Below are positions 32,017 through 44,852 of a stretch of 64,000 nt of DNA, one piece after another (position 1 is the first letter of the stretch; the number at the start of each line of letters is the position of its first letter). Made by a program: the position numbers and the translations under genes. The notes under the pieces are model-generated. The model was not told the DNA's origin. It ran no database searches and worked only from the letters and a program-made list of their open reading frames with translations. Source of the DNA: Cephalopachus bancanus (lineage: Eukaryota; Chordata; Mammalia; Primates; Tarsiidae); assembly GCA_027257055.1 (NCBI GenBank), contig JAPVLO010000153.1:930001-994000 (forward strand), in the 5' to 3' direction.

Positions 32017-32875
32017 ATGACTGGTCTCAAAACTACAAACCTAGATATCAAGACATTAATGGAGAGATTAAAAAGAATTGAGGAGAGACAAGAAGAAACT
32101 AGGAAGGAGCTGATATCTGAGATAACAGTAATAAAGAATACTGTGAATGAAATAAATAACAAACTGATAAGCATGGAAAGCAGAATTACCCAAGTGGAAG
32201 AAAGAATCTCAGAGCTTGAGAAACAAAATATAGAATTAACCCAAACTTTTAGAACATAGAAAATAAGCTCCAAAAGACAGAACAAAACCTTCAAGAGATG
32301 AGCAATTACTTCAAGAGACCAAACCTAAGAGTAATTAACCTTCCTGAGGCAGAAAGAGAGACAGAGACCACACTGGAACAAACTTTCCATGAGATCATTC
32401 AAGAAAACTTCCCTTATCTAATCAGTTATGCAAAAATTCAAACACAAGAGATTCAGAGAACCCCTGTAAAACAACAAACGAAAAGACCAACTCCTAGACA
32501 CATAATAATTCACCTAAACAAAGTAGGCATAAAAGAAAAAATCCTAAAGGCAGCAAGAGAAAAAGGCCAGATCACCCACCATGGAAGACCAAATAGAATA
32601 GCACATATTTATCTACAGAAATCCTGCAGGCTAGGAAAGCTTGGAGCCCTACCTTCAAAGTCCTAAAACATAAACAATTTTAACCAAGAATAACCTACCT
32701 GGCCAAGCTAAGCTTCATCAGTGAGGGAGAATTAAAATCTTTCCCAGATATCCAATCCCTAAGAACTTACGCTGCCACCAAACCACCTCTACATGAAACA
32801 CTTAAGAAAGTACTAAACACAGAAGAAAAGGAAAAAAGAACAACGTTCTTCACAAGAGTAGAGGAAAAAGAATAA
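32017..32875 (+). pseudogene. L1 ORF1
   Basis: The protein would package L1 RNA. It begins with M at 32017 because an in-frame stop lies just upstream (32002-32004). First comes a coiled coil rich in E, R and I heptads (LMERLKRIEERQEETRKELI) to a stop at 32257-32259. Then, after a shift, the RNA-recognition domain (NLRVINLPEAERETETTLEQ) runs at 32298-32666. The C-terminal domain (FISEGELKSF ... PPLHETLKKVL) runs to the stop at 32873-32875. At least two disabling changes. Confidence 0.88.
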
Positions 32876-32961
32876 GATACACAAGAACCAACCCCAAAAC
32901 CAAAAGAAAGACAAAAAACAAAATGGAAGAACAACAACTCTATAAGAACTCTATGATAAGG

Positions 32962-35900
32962 ATGAACTCTCACATTTCAATAGTTAGCCTGAATGTGAAC
33001 GGACTACATGCACCACTGAAAAGACATAGAATGGCAAAATAGATAAAATATCACCAGGCAACATTATACTGCCTTCAAGAGACCCATCTCACTAGAAAGG
33101 ATATGCACAGACTCAAAGTAAGAGGATGGGAAACACATTTTCAGGCGAATGGAACACAAAAGAAGGAGGAGTCACGATCCTAATTTCAGACAAAATACCA
33201 TTTAAGCTATCAAAAATTTAAAAAGATACAGAGGGCCAATACATAATGATAAAAGGTTCACTCCACAGACAAGAAATATCTATCTTAAACATATAGGTGC
33301 CCAACATAGGCGCGCCAACTTTCATATAACAACTTCTAGGAAAACTAAAGAAAGATATTGACTCTAACACCATCATAACTGGGGACTTTAATACCCTACT
33401 TACAACCCTAGACAGATAATCAGGACAAAAAATCAGCAAGGAGATCCGGAACCTCAATGTGACTCTTGACCAAATGGACTTAATTGATGCTACTGAACAC
33501 TCCATCTAAAGACCACAGAATACACATTCTACTCATCACTGCATGGGACGTATTCTAAGATCGACAACATACTTGACCATAAATCAAGCATAAGCAAATA
33601 TAAAAGGACCAAATTTTACCATGCACCTTCTCAGACCACAGTGGAATAAAAATAAACATTAACACCAACAAGTTCCCCCAAAATCCAAAAACCTTGGACA
33701 CTAAACAGCATGATCCTAAACAACTCCTGGATCAATGATGAAATCAAAACAGAGATCAAAAGATACCTGAAAACAAATGAAAATTAAGAAACATCTAGCC
33801 GGGCTCGGTGGCTCAGCCTGTAATCCCCCGCCTTTGGGAGGCTGAGGTGAGTGGATTGCCTGAGCCCGTGGGTTCGAGACCCGCCTGGGCAGTGAGACCT
33901 CATCTCTACTATAAATCAAAAAATCAGCCGGGCGTGGTAGCGCATGCCTGTAATTCCGGCTACTCAGAAGGCTGAGGCAGAAGGATCGCCGGAGCCCAGC
34001 AGGCAACGCTGCGGTGACCGGAAGCGGCCACTGCACTCCATTCCAGGCAACCGAGTGAGACTCCAACTCAAAAAAAAAAAAAAAAAAAGAAACATCTTAC
34101 TAAAATCTCTGGGATGCCATGGAAGCTGTAGCAAGAGGGGAATTTATATCCCTACAAACGCACATGAAGAAAATGGAAGGATCACAAATTAAAAGCCTAA
34201 CAAACCACCTAAGGAAGCTGGAAAAGCAAGACCACCAAAACCCGAATTTCAGCAGAAGAATCCAGATTATCAAAATAAAAGCCCAAATCCAGAACATAGA
34301 AGACAAAAAGATAATACAAAAAATCAGTGAAACAAAAAGCTGGTTCTTTGAAAGAATAAACAAGATCGATGGTCCCCTAGCTAGACTGACCCCCCCAAAA
34401 AGAGGAAAAACCCAAATAAGCACCATCAGAAACACAAAAGATGAAGTCACATCTGACCCTGAAGAAATACAAAAGATCACTAGAGACTACTTCATACACT
34501 TGTATGGAAACAAACTTAAAAACTTAAGGAAATGGAGGACTTTCTGACATCAAACAACCTGCCTATGTTGAAACAAGAAGAAATTGAGACCCTAAATAGA
34601 CCAATACCAATCAAGGAAATTGACTACATAATAAGAAAACTACCTACAAAAAAAAGCCCTGGTCCAGATGGCTTTACATCAGAATTCTACAAGACATCTA
34701 AAGAGGAGCTGATACCAATCCTACTGAAGGTATTCCAGGCAATTGAAAAAGATGGAACTCTCCCCAAATCATTTTATGAAGCCAACATCACATTGATACC
34801 CAAGAATGGTAAAGACTCAACAAAGAGAGAGAACTACAGGCCAATATCTTTCATGAACATAGATGCTAAAATTATCAACAAGATCCTAGCAACCGGATTC
34901 AACAACACATCTCAAAAATCATCCTTCATGACCAAGTAGACTTCATCTCCGGGATGCAAGGCTGGTTCAACATTTGTAAAGCCATAAATGTAATTAAATA
35001 CATCAGCAGATGTCAAAACAAAAACCACATGATTATATCATTAGATGCAGAAAAAGCTTTTGATAAAATCCTGCACCCCTTCTTGATAAACACCCTCAAA
35101 CATCTAGGCATACAGGGAACATACCACAAAACAGTAAAAGCCATCTACAAGAAACCCACAGTCAACATACTCCTAAATGGACAGAAATTGGAAACATTTC
35201 CCCTGAAAACTGGAACAAGACAAGGATGCCCACTCTCACCCCTCCTGTTCAACATAGTATTAGAAGTCCTGCCTCGAGCAATCAGAGAAGAGTAGGCAAT
35301 CAGGGGTATCCAAATAGGAAAAGAGGAAGTCAAGTTATCTCTCTTTGCAGATGATATGATTGTGTACCTTGAAAACCCAAGAGAATCTGTCAAAAACCTC
35401 CTTACACTGATAAAGGGCTTTGGCAACATCTCAGGATATAAAATAAATGTGCAAAAGACAATCGCATTTCTTTACACCAATAATAAACAAAGAGAAACCC
35501 TAATAAAAACCACAATTCCATTCACAGTAGCCACAAAAAAATTAAATACCTTGGCAGCTTCCTAACCGGAGATGTGAAAGACCTTTACAATGAAAACCAC
35601 AAAACATTGCTCAAAGAAATCAAAGATGACACAAACAAGTGGAAAAATATCCCATGCTCATGGATTGGAAGAATCAACATTGTGAAGATGTCCATCTTAC
35701 CTAAGGCAATCTACAAATTCAATGCAATACCCATCAAATTACCAGTAACATTCTTCTCAGACCTAGAAAAAACAACACAGGAATTCATATGGAAACACAA
35801 ACGGCCAGGAATAGCCAGAACAATCCTCAGCAAAAAAAAAAAAAAAAAAGCAGGTGGTATCACATTACCAGACTTCAAACTTTACTATAAAGCTACAATC

Positions 35901-37062
35901 ATCAAAACAGCTTGGTATTGGTATAGGAACAGGCATATAGATCAATGGAATAGAATTGAGATTCTAGGAGCAAAACCTCAATTCCTCAACCAACTCATCT
36001 TCAACAAAGCCTCCACCACCTATCACTGGGTAGAGGAGAACCTATTCAGTAAATGGTGCGGGGAAAACTGGCTGACCACATGCAGAAGATTGAAACAGGA
36101 CCCCTATCTATCCCCGTGCACAAAGATTAACTCCAAATGGATCAAAGACCTAAATGTAAAACCTCAAATCATAAGAACCTTAAAAACTGAAGGACATACC
36201 CTCATGGAAATCGGAACTGACATCCATTTCCTGAACAAAACCTGAAACCCACAGGTCATAAGACAGAAAATAGACAAGTGGGACTTATTAAACTGACAAG
36301 CTTCTGCAAAGCCAAAGAAACCATCAAGAGAGCAGGGAGACAGCCTACAGACTGGGAAAAAGTATTTGCCAACTCAAGGTCTGACAAAGGCTTAACATCT
36401 TGGATCTACAGGGAACTCAAATGTGCTGAAAAGAAAAAAACAAACAACCCCATTATAAAGTGGGAAAAAGATATGAACAGACACTTCACAAAGGAAGACA
36501 TCCGAGCAGCCAACAGACACATGAAGAAATGTTCAACCTCACTAATCATCAGGGAGATGCAAATCAAAACCACACTGAGATACCACCTAACTCCTCAGAA
36601 TGGTAATTATCAATAACTCAAAAAGTAACCATTGCTGGAGAGGGTGTGGCAAAAAGGGAACACTTCTACACTGTTGGTGGGAGTGTAAACTAGTGCAACT
36701 TCTGTGGAAAGCAGTGTGGCGATTCCTAAAAGCTCTAAATATCAACTTCCCATATGACCCTGCAATCCCCCTACTGGGAATATCCTGAAGAACTCAAATC
36801 ACTCTATCAAAAAGATATCTGGACACTAATGTTTATTACAGCATTGTTCACAATCACAAGAACCTGGAACCAACCATGCTATCCATAAAAAGAGGACTGA
36901 ATTTTTAAAATGTGGTACATATACATGATGGAATACTATGCAGCCATAAAAAAGAACAAAATCATGAATTTCGCAGCAACCTGGATGGAACTAGAGTCTA
37001 TAATACTGAGTGAACTCTCACAGAAACAAAGATTTGAGTATCACATGTTTTCACTCATATAG
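32962..37062 (+). pseudogene. L1 ORF2 (endonuclease-reverse transcriptase)
   Basis: About 1,270 codons once the Alu is set aside, close to the usual L1 length. The endonuclease starts MNSHISIVSLNVNGLHAPLK at 32962 and shows YCLQETHL. The reverse transcriptase runs about 34532-35565 with [33 protein letters not shown] and an intact LFADD at about 35341-35355. The C-terminal part (35574-37062) has the Cys-rich segment CCRG-like near 36630 and ends at TAG 37060-37062. A stop at 35293-35295 and several frameshifts kill the frame. An Alu interrupts it at 33797-34086. Confidence 0.92.
33797..34086 (+). mobile_element. Alu-type dimeric SINE, young subfamily
   Basis: Starts AGCCGGGCTCGGTGGCTCAG. Perfect 11-base duplications AAGAAACATCT at 33786-33796 and 34087-34097. 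Younger than the L1 it interrupts. Confidence 0.95.
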
Positions 37063-37294
37063 TGGACCTTGCACATCCAATGTAATACTATAAGAAAATG
37101 ACTGACAGTAGTGGGAAACTATGGGGGGAAAGGGAGATGGGATTAACGGCAGTAAATATCTGTCTAGGGATGGAGAGACACCTCTTATCAACAAGAGTGC
37201 CTGAATGAAGCATATTTGTATACCTAACCCTTAACTGTACCCCATAATATCATAATAAAAAATATTGATTATAAATAAATAAATAAGAACATGG

Positions 37295-38414
37295 AACACT
37301 TTTTACACTTAATTATAATTAAATTCCATGTATAATTCCCACTCCATATTATTGTTGCCTGTACTTGTTGTAGTTATATTTATATCTTTCTTATCTTCCC
37401 TTAATGTATGTTTCTTGAAGACCAAGCATTAAAATTATAATGCTAAATATAAATAAATTATAATAGTTTATATTTATAAACAGTTTTAGTGTTATAAAAT
37501 ACAGTTATAAATGTTATATTATTGCATACTCACAACTAACTCACAAGATAGAGCACATTTATTGTTTTTACCTTATGATAAGAAAATGAATGCTCTGATA
37601 GGATCACTTTCACAGATGTTAATAACCAAGTCTATAATCCTATTCACTAATTCTTTCATCTTTACTGATACCACAATAGTACAGACTTGCTTTTCCACAT
37701 GTTCTGGTTGATATTCCAGATGGAGATGCAAAACAGATAAATTTGAACACTGGTGAGTGTGGTAGTAATTAGCTTTTTGTGATTTGGAGCAAAATAAAGT
37801 TACTGAGTCAGAAAAGTCATGTGGAGGCAGTAAAGTGCTTAAGAAATTGTTCCTGGTTGGTGACTAGCACTAAATCAAAGGGATTAAAAAATACCAAAAG
37901 TATAATTCATGGATTTTTTACATTTTTGTCACAACTTTCAGAAGAAAATTGGTTTATGTCAAACTTCTGGATTGATGCGTCAGTGAAAGTAGAAACTAAC
38001 CAATGGAAGGAAAGCTGATTTATCCAAACCTTATAAGAAATGCATATCAAAGCTAATCATTGATAGGATTCTCTGTTCCTCTGACTATAAGCAACTCATG
38101 GGCAAGTACTTAATAATTCATCATTGGATCTCTACTAACTAGCATGGTGTCTAGCACAGAGTAAATGGTCAATAAATAGTTTCTGCACATCTAATAAAGT
38201 TGAATTTGTGTGCACAATTCTGGATCTATGGGTGAATGAGTTAGTTTTGAGATGAGAAATTTAATAGAACTCATCAGTGTATTTTCTCTGCCTTCTTCAC
38301 TTTTTGTGCTGAAAAAATTGAAGCTTATAATGAAAGCTTTCAGTGATGTTTTCTGAATCCAGGATATTAACACAAAAACCTTTGTTATCATCCCATGGCA
38401 CCAGTGAGAAACTT
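37295..38414. other. Unassigned DNA
   Basis: AT-rich. 38070-38190 has a faint LINE2/MIR-like end (CATGGTGTCTAGCACAGAGT ... CAATAAATAG). No coding signal. Confidence 0.35.
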
Positions 38415-38797
38415 TTATTTTAATACCTAAAGCAATCTATAGATTCAATGCAATCCCTGTAAAAATACCAGTAGCAGTCTTCACAGAAATAGAAAAAAAT
38501 GAATTCTAAAATTTGAACGGAACCATATAAGACCTAGAATAGCCAAAACAATCCTGAGCAAAAAGAACAAAGCTGGAGGCATTGTGTCATTTGACTTCAG
38601 ATAATGTTACAAAGCTATAGTAACCCAAATAGCATGGTACTGACAAAAACAGATACATAGACTATTGGAACAGAATAGATAATCCAGAAATAAATTCACA
38701 TTTTTACAGTCAACTCATTTTCAACAATGGTTCCAAGAACATACTTTGGGGAGAGAAAAGTATCTTCATTAAATGGTGCTAGGAGAACTAGAATCTT
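38415..38797 (+). mobile_element. Old L1 ORF2 fragment, plus strand
   Basis: Sense ORF2 text between the reverse transcriptase and the C-terminal domain (AAAGCAATCTATAGATTCAA, then AAAACAATCCTGAGCAAAAA, then CAACTCATTTTCAACAATGG). It stops abruptly at an opposite-strand L1 part. Confidence 0.75.
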
Positions 38798-40672
38798 CTT
38801 GGTGTTCTTTGACATTTTTGTTCCAGGACATTCATATCTTTCTCAAGATTTGGAAATTTCTGTGTTATCATTTATTTGAATAAACATTCTACCTCAATCT
38901 TCCTTTTGTGGGCAAATCTAAGTTATTGACCTTATTTCCAGATGTTTCCAGATCCTGTGGGCATACTTTATTATTTTTTATTCTTTGGTCTTCTTTCTTC
39001 ATTGTTGTGTATTTTCATTTTGGATGTCTTTGAGGTCATTAATTCTTCTACTTGATCAATGCTGTTGAGAACCTCTGATGTGTTTTTTAGTTTGCCGATT
39101 AAAGTTTTCAGCTTCAGAATTTTTTTTTATTTCATTCACTTTATAAATTTTCCCTAATGAATTTTGAATTTCTTCTCTGTGTTATTTTGAACTTTACTGA
39201 GCTCTCTCAAGAGAGAGATTCTGAATTCCCTGCCCTTGAGTTCACATATCTTCATCACTCCATTGGTCACTCATCCTTATCTAGTCTGTTCAATTAGATC
39301 ATATTTTCCTAGATGTTCTTGACACCTATGGACATTCATCAATGTCTGGGTATTGAAGTATTTGACATTTATTTCAATCTGTCTAGTCTGGGTTTGTTTT
39401 GTACCCGTCCTTCTTGAGAGAGTTTTCCAAGAATTTAAAGGATATTGAGTGTTGATACCACTTGTGGTTATTGTAACCATTTCAGCACTCAGGGTGCACT
39501 AAGCCGAGGAATACTGCTACTCTTACAAACTCCTGAATATACATCCTCCTAGGCTTGAAGAAGATAAGGAGGAATTCCACAAGGCAAAGTATCCTTTTTA
39601 CTTTCTTCTCTTTCCCCCAATCAGAAAGAGTCTTCCTCTGTGCTAGGATGCCTGGAGTTGTGAAGGAGTGATGTAAACACTCCCATGGCTACCAAAGTTG
39701 GCACCATGCTGGGTCACACCTAAAGTCCTTGGTCTTCCAGACTAGCACAGCACTGGGGATCACCTACCCACAGCCAGGACTGCCCGACTGCTGCTAATTT
39801 TTATTTAAGGCCCAAGGTCACTTTAGTCTGCAGGTAATGAATCCTTCTGAAACTGGTCCTTTACTTCAGGACAACGGATTCCCTTCTGGCCAAGGGTGGT
39901 CTATAAAAGCCATGCAGGAGGAAATGACTAAAACTGATGGCTTCAAGAGTCTGCCTGGTGCTTTGTTTTACTGTGAGCTGCTACTCATCTTGTAAAACAA
40001 AGTCCTCTGTGCTCCTCCCTCTCATTTCCCCAGGTAGAAGGAATCTCTATCTAGGTTGCACTGTCTGGAGTTGGGGGAAGGATGATGTAGAGACATTCTT
40101 CTGGCCGCTTCAGCTGGTATTGCATTGGATCACACCACAAGCCCACTGTCTCTGAGTCCAGCACCCAGGACTTGTCCAGGGACTGCAGTTGTTGTGGTTT
40201 GACTGCCATTCAAGTTTATTCAAGGGCCCAAGGCCACTTTAATCAGCTGGTGGTGAAGCTGACCAGGACTCAGTTCCTTCTGCTGGAGCAGAGGATTTAG
40301 CTGGACTAATGCTCCCTGGGCACAGATGTAATTCTGCCCAGTGCCATGTTACACTGTGGTGGAGCAACACTGAATTCCAATGCAAAGTTCCACTTTCACT
40401 TTATCTATCTCAAGCACAAACGTCTTCTTGTCATGCTCACTGCCTGGGGCTGAAGAAAGAGTGGTATTGACAATATAAGACTATCTTTTCTATTCTTTTC
40501 AATGCCTCTTTTTTTGTTGTTATTGATGTTAAAACCAGGAAGTGATCACTCACTTTTTTTTTCTTTTATGCAGGTGCTTTCTTGCATAAATATTTGTTCA
40601 ATTAGGTGTTCCTGATGGGGATGGGGAAACACAGTTGCTGGAGGGGTCTATTCAGCCATCTTGCCTTACCTC
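38798..40672 (-). mobile_element. L1 ORF1 start and 5' UTR, minus strand
   Basis: Reverse of an L1 5' portion: ORF1 and coiled-coil-like sequence around 38800-39250, then a GC-richer 5' UTR, ending in the reverse of a GGCAAGATGGCTGAATAGAC start at about 40645-40672. The 3' two-thirds of the element are absent. Confidence 0.7.
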
Positions 40673-41254
40673 TACCTCTCTAGTACTGCAATTTTTAAAA
40701 TTCTTTACATTGGGTGTTCATATTATATCTTTTGACCAGAAAATAATTAACTAGCTTTTTAAAAAAAGTCTTCTTGTATTTAACTTAAAAAGAAAGAGTC
40801 TGATCACAAGAAATTGATTCAGTAACCAAAACCTGGTTAAAATACAGTTGTAGTATTTGTCCCAAAGTCAATTGCTGTTTATCCTAGGATCTCATATCTC
40901 TGCCTTACATGATTATTCAATGAGAATTAATTTCAGATCCCAGAAATCCTGTAAAATATTCAGATCAGCAAAGGAAAATGATTTTCAAAAATTAGTTTGT
41001 TTCCTAAGACTGTACAGTGAAGCAATATATTTTAGAAGAATTTTTAACAAATGTTAAGCACCAAATTTTATCAACTTCACCTGCATAAGCTTGGGTTTTA
41101 ATATATTCATCTGCAAGCCTATTTATAATTTCTATCTCCAAAATGAATCCCGAGTCTTGCCAGTTATCACCACCTTCATAACCTCTAACCAGGACCAGGG
41201 CTAAGCAAGCCAGGAAACACATGTAAATCTGTACTTGTTAAAATATTCAGGGCT
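40673..41254. other. Unassigned DNA
   Basis: No gene or named repeat seen. Confidence 0.4.
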
Positions 41255-41540
41255 GGCCAGGCTCAGTGACTCACGCCTGCAATCCCAGCATTTTGGGAGG
41301 CCTAAGCAAGAGGATTGCCTGAGACCAGGGGTTCAAGATCAGCCTGAGCAACTTGATGAGACCTCATCTCTACAATAAACCAAAAAAATTAGCCAGGTAT
41401 AGTGACCTGCACCTGTAGTTCCAGCTACTTGGAAGGATGAGGCAGAAAGATTTCCTGAGCTCCGCAGGTCGAGGCTGCAGAAATTGTGAGCATGCCACTG
41501 CACTCCAGCCTGGGCGACAGAGTGAGACTCCGACTCAGAA
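41255..41540 (+). mobile_element. Older Alu-type dimeric SINE
   Basis: GGCCAGGCTCAGTGACTCAC and CAACTTGATGAGACCTCATC mark the left arm; GCCTGGGCGACAGAGTGAGA the right. Duplications are unclear. Confidence 0.85.
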
Positions 41541-41829
41541 AATATATATATGCATACTCAGCGCTTCTGACCAGCTGGCATGCACCTCTTAGGCCATCAA
41601 TTGCCCTTGCCAACCCTCCCCTGAGATACTACAGAAATGCCTTTGAAATAAAAAAGCTAAAAGATTAACTCCTGACACAGCAGGGAACCTATCAGACCTT
41701 GATCCTTCTGACTGGTCAGTACCTGTAACATATGGGTCCTAGACCTGCTTTACACAAATGCAGCAGCCTCTTACTACCAATTTTGTCCCTCCTATCTATT
41801 CTATAGGGAGGCAAAGTGATTTTTATGAG

Positions 41830-42740
41830 TATTAATGTAAGATGATATTGCTTTCCTCTTTAAACCTGTCAGCAGTTTCTCATTATACTTAGTGTAAAAT
41901 TCAAACTCCTACCTAGGCTTTCCTGGTCCTTGGTAGTCTGGATCTTACCTCCTCCTTTAACTTCATCTTCCACAGTGCTTCTCATTCACTGTGTTCCAGA
42001 GCCACGGGTATTTCTGCTTTTCAAACTTCAAAAATTTTATATTTGCTATTCTCCTGAATCTCAGGAAGTTCAGATCTTCACTTTTCGATTTTTTCAGGTA
42101 TTTTCTCGTATGTCTCATTCTCAGAAAAGCCAGTGGCAACCCTATAAAAAATAACAACTTCAGGCAACCACCTCGGGTCCCCTCCCACTCTGGCAGCTTT
42201 CCTGTCCTCTCAATAAATCCTGCTTTCAAAAAAGATAATAACAACTTCCACCTCTGTCCCAGTTTAGACTTATCTCTAAGCGCCATCTTCTTCATTGTGC
42301 ATGTGTTTGCTTCATAATCTTCGTTGTCTATATACTTAGTTGTCTTCTTTTTAATTTTCTGTGTTTCCTAATAAAAGCTAATCTCTCTGAGAGAATTGTT
42401 CCTGGCTTGCTTATGACTCTGTCTGTTCCCTATGTCTAGTGTAATGTTTGCCCTACATGTTTCTTCCTCTGTCTGCTCCTTCTTTCACTCTGCCATAAAT
42501 ATTCTTCCTCCCTATGCTACCTGTCCAAATTCAGCTTATCCATTAATGACTAGCTCAAATTCCATCTCCTTTAAGACCTTTTTGATCATTCCACAGCACA
42601 CAATCTCTCCTTCTCAATACATGGCTGTCAATACTTCTCTATGGCTCTTTAGATATTAACTGCTGTATTTTTGTTATTTATGAATTACCTTCCCCTCTTG
42701 GTGGACTATAAGCATTTCGAGAGATGAATTTCTAACTCAG
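41830..42740 (+). mobile_element. L2 LINE, 3' part
   Basis: L2 text in order (TTTCCTGGTCCTTGGTAGTC near 41920, CCATCTCCTTTAAGACCTTT near 42562, GTGGACTATAAGCATTTCG near 42701). Overlapping frames on both strands at 41963-42317 do not encode a recognisable protein. It is interrupted by a 75-base retrocopy. Confidence 0.55.
42162..42236 (+). mobile_element. 75-base retrocopy of a transcript 3' end
   Basis: Flanked by perfect 12-base duplications AATAACAACTTC at 42150-42161 and 42237-42248. Ends CAATAAATCCTGCTTTC then AAAAAA: a polyadenylation signal at 42212-42217 ten bases before a short A-tail. The body resembles the R region of a class I retroviral LTR, by memory only. It has the hallmarks of L1-driven retrotransposition. 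Confidence 0.75.
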
Positions 42741-43354
42741 ATATAAGCCTTCATCTTAGCCATCAGTAAGCCCTCATCCAGAATGAGCTTGTCTTTCTAT
42801 TTATTAACTGACTTCTTTCTCTAGGATAAACCTTGGTTTTCAGTCATGGGACAAAGAGAGTCTTCATAAATTTGTAGTTTATAGTGAGTTACCTTTGGCT
42901 GAGGAAAAAGAGAACTGTGACAATTCCCCTCAGGAAATATTGCTGCTTGCTTAGGAAAACTTAAATATAGTTTATGAACTTGAAGGAAAATAAGGTAGAA
43001 CAACTCCCTTAAGAGATTCTTTCCAGATGTTTTTAAAGTAAATTTAAGTCTTTATAATCACTCAATGTTCACTGGTCTTCCTGCTCAAGAGTTCATCCAG
43101 CTACACAAGTCATATTTCTTTTCTAATACAAACAATTTTAGCCAATGAAAGTATTTTCTGGCATTGGCTCACTTCCATAAGAAGTGAAAATTTTAATACT
43201 TTTTAAGCAGGAGATGATCTAACTGCAAACCTAAATTATTTGCAATTCTTACAATTCCCACCTTTCATTATCAAGCAATCATTTATGGAATTATAGTATT
43301 TTTATGCCAAAGAGCTCCTTAGAGTACAGATGATAATAACTAAAATGTAACCAC
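42741..43354. other. Unassigned DNA
   Basis: No recognisable feature. Confidence 0.4.
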
Positions 43355-43570
43355 ATGTGCCGGGTGATGTTTTAAGGGCTTTCTAAGCAATAGCTTATTG
43401 AATTCTGACCACAACCTTCTGAATTAGGTAATTAATCTATCCACCCTATTTTAAAGATGAATAAACTGATACACAGAGAGGTTAAGTAACTTGCCCAACC
43501 TCACAAAGCTAGAAAATAGTAGAGCTGAATTTGACCACAGCCAAGTCTTGTTCGGATTTGTGCAGTAGAC
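43355..43570 (-). repeat. MIR SINE
   Basis: Contains the MIR core in reverse: ATAAACTGATACACAGAGAG, then GTTAAGTAACTTGCCCAACC and CACAAAGCTAGAAAATAGTA. Confidence 0.85.
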
Positions 43571-44654
43571 ATACACTGGTTCTAACCCCCTTCTTCTTTG
43601 ACTTCCATTAAGATACAGATTTGAAGTAAACTATTTGACTTCTCAACCTTCCTTACTTGTAGGGGTAGATATATGACCTTTCTCTGACTAACAAGAGGTA
43701 GACAAGAGTTCCCAAGAAAGCCTCCCTTTCCAAATAAAAAGAAAAATCTTCCATGAAATAAATAGTTGGCCTTTTGCCCTATTTACATTTTTTATATACT
43801 AGTTAATTTCTGATTATTACTTACTTTTAAATGGGAGCTATTGTTTCAGGTTTAGTCAATATCTGAAAAAAAAAGGATATTGGAAAGAAAGGTAGAATTA
43901 GGATCACAATCAGCTTAAATTCTGGCATTGCCTGAGAACATTCTTCAGCTCTAGTACACTCTCTGCCCTGGGACATCTTCACCACTCTGTGTCCTCAGAA
44001 ATCGTGTCCTATAAACATAGATACACTCTCCACTTCAGGGTGAACAAGAGGTTTTCTTGACTTACTATGGAGACCTGTATGTCATAAACTTTTGTTTTTA
44101 TTTATTTGGGGGGAAGAAAGTGATTTCTTCTTGGGAGGAAGAAAGGTGTGGTGATTTAACTACTCATTACCTCTCTTCAACTGATTTATTTTAGTTGCTG
44201 ATTTCATTGACAATAAAGATTCTTTTATTCCCATTTGTCTTTTTTACATTCTTTTGCAACACCTAAGGGAGAAGAGGTGATTCTTAAACCCTGCCCTCCC
44301 ATTTTTAGCAGAAATGTTATATTCTGTGTCAAAGTCATTATAAGTAAGGAGCTCAGGGCTTTCATGTGTATCATTAATTTTTCATTGTTTCCTTTTCTGG
44401 TTTATTCTAATTAGCTTCTGGGAAGTAACATATACTATAATAGTAAAGCTCTTCTAATACAGTAGTAAACTAGTTAAATATGTTTAGAACACATGATGCC
44501 AGTGATATCAAAGACTAACTAGAGCACTGTAATTCCTTCCCAGTTCTCAGATAGAATGTAATTGTTATAAACTGGATTCAGATTTGGACACTCTGAGAAA
44601 TGTACTGAAGAGGTTTATCAGGGAAGACTCACAGGAACCACGCCTGTGGATTTA
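43571..44654. other. Unassigned DNA
   Basis: No gene, RNA or named repeat recognised. Confidence 0.4.
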
Positions 44655-44852
44655 GGCCAGTTTCTCGAACCTGGCACTATAGATATTTTGAACTAAACAA
44701 TTATTTGTTGTAGAGAAATGGCCTTTCACCAGATGCTGGTAGCAAAGGTTCACCCTATCTTGTAATGACAATCAAAAATGTCTCCAGACACACCAAATGT
44801 CCCCCGGGTAGCCAAATCACCACTAGTTAAGAAACACTGGTTTAAGAAAGAA
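44655..44852 (+). mobile_element. MER5A (hAT-Charlie) element
   Basis: Left end CAGTTTCTCGAACCTGGCAC, interior AAAAATGTCTCCAGACA and CAAATGTCCCCCGGG, right end TTAAGAAACACTGG. The ends form the short inverted repeat of this family. Confidence 0.85.

Larger units (their letters stand above)
30543..37280 (+). mobile_element. Full-length L1 with intact borders
   Basis: Starts GAAGATGGCAACAGCATAGG and ends in an ATAAATAA-type tail. The duplication AAATAAGAACATGG lies at 30529-30542 and 37281-37294. Order: 1.47-kb 5' UTR, ORF1 (32017-32875), ORF2 (32962-37062), about 200-base 3' UTR. An Alu sits in ORF2. It has only a few frameshifts and stops, making it the youngest-looking L1 in the window, but it is not competent. 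Confidence 0.95.

Noticed and set aside
31800..32294. 164-codon minus-strand frame with hydrophobic runs
   Set aside because: Antisense of L1 ORF1 coiled coil; A-rich sense sequence gives Phe/Leu/Ser-rich antisense.
41963..42317. Two overlapping frames of about 110 codons on opposite strands
   Set aside because: L2 sequence with a 75-base retrocopy inside; no protein similarity recognised.
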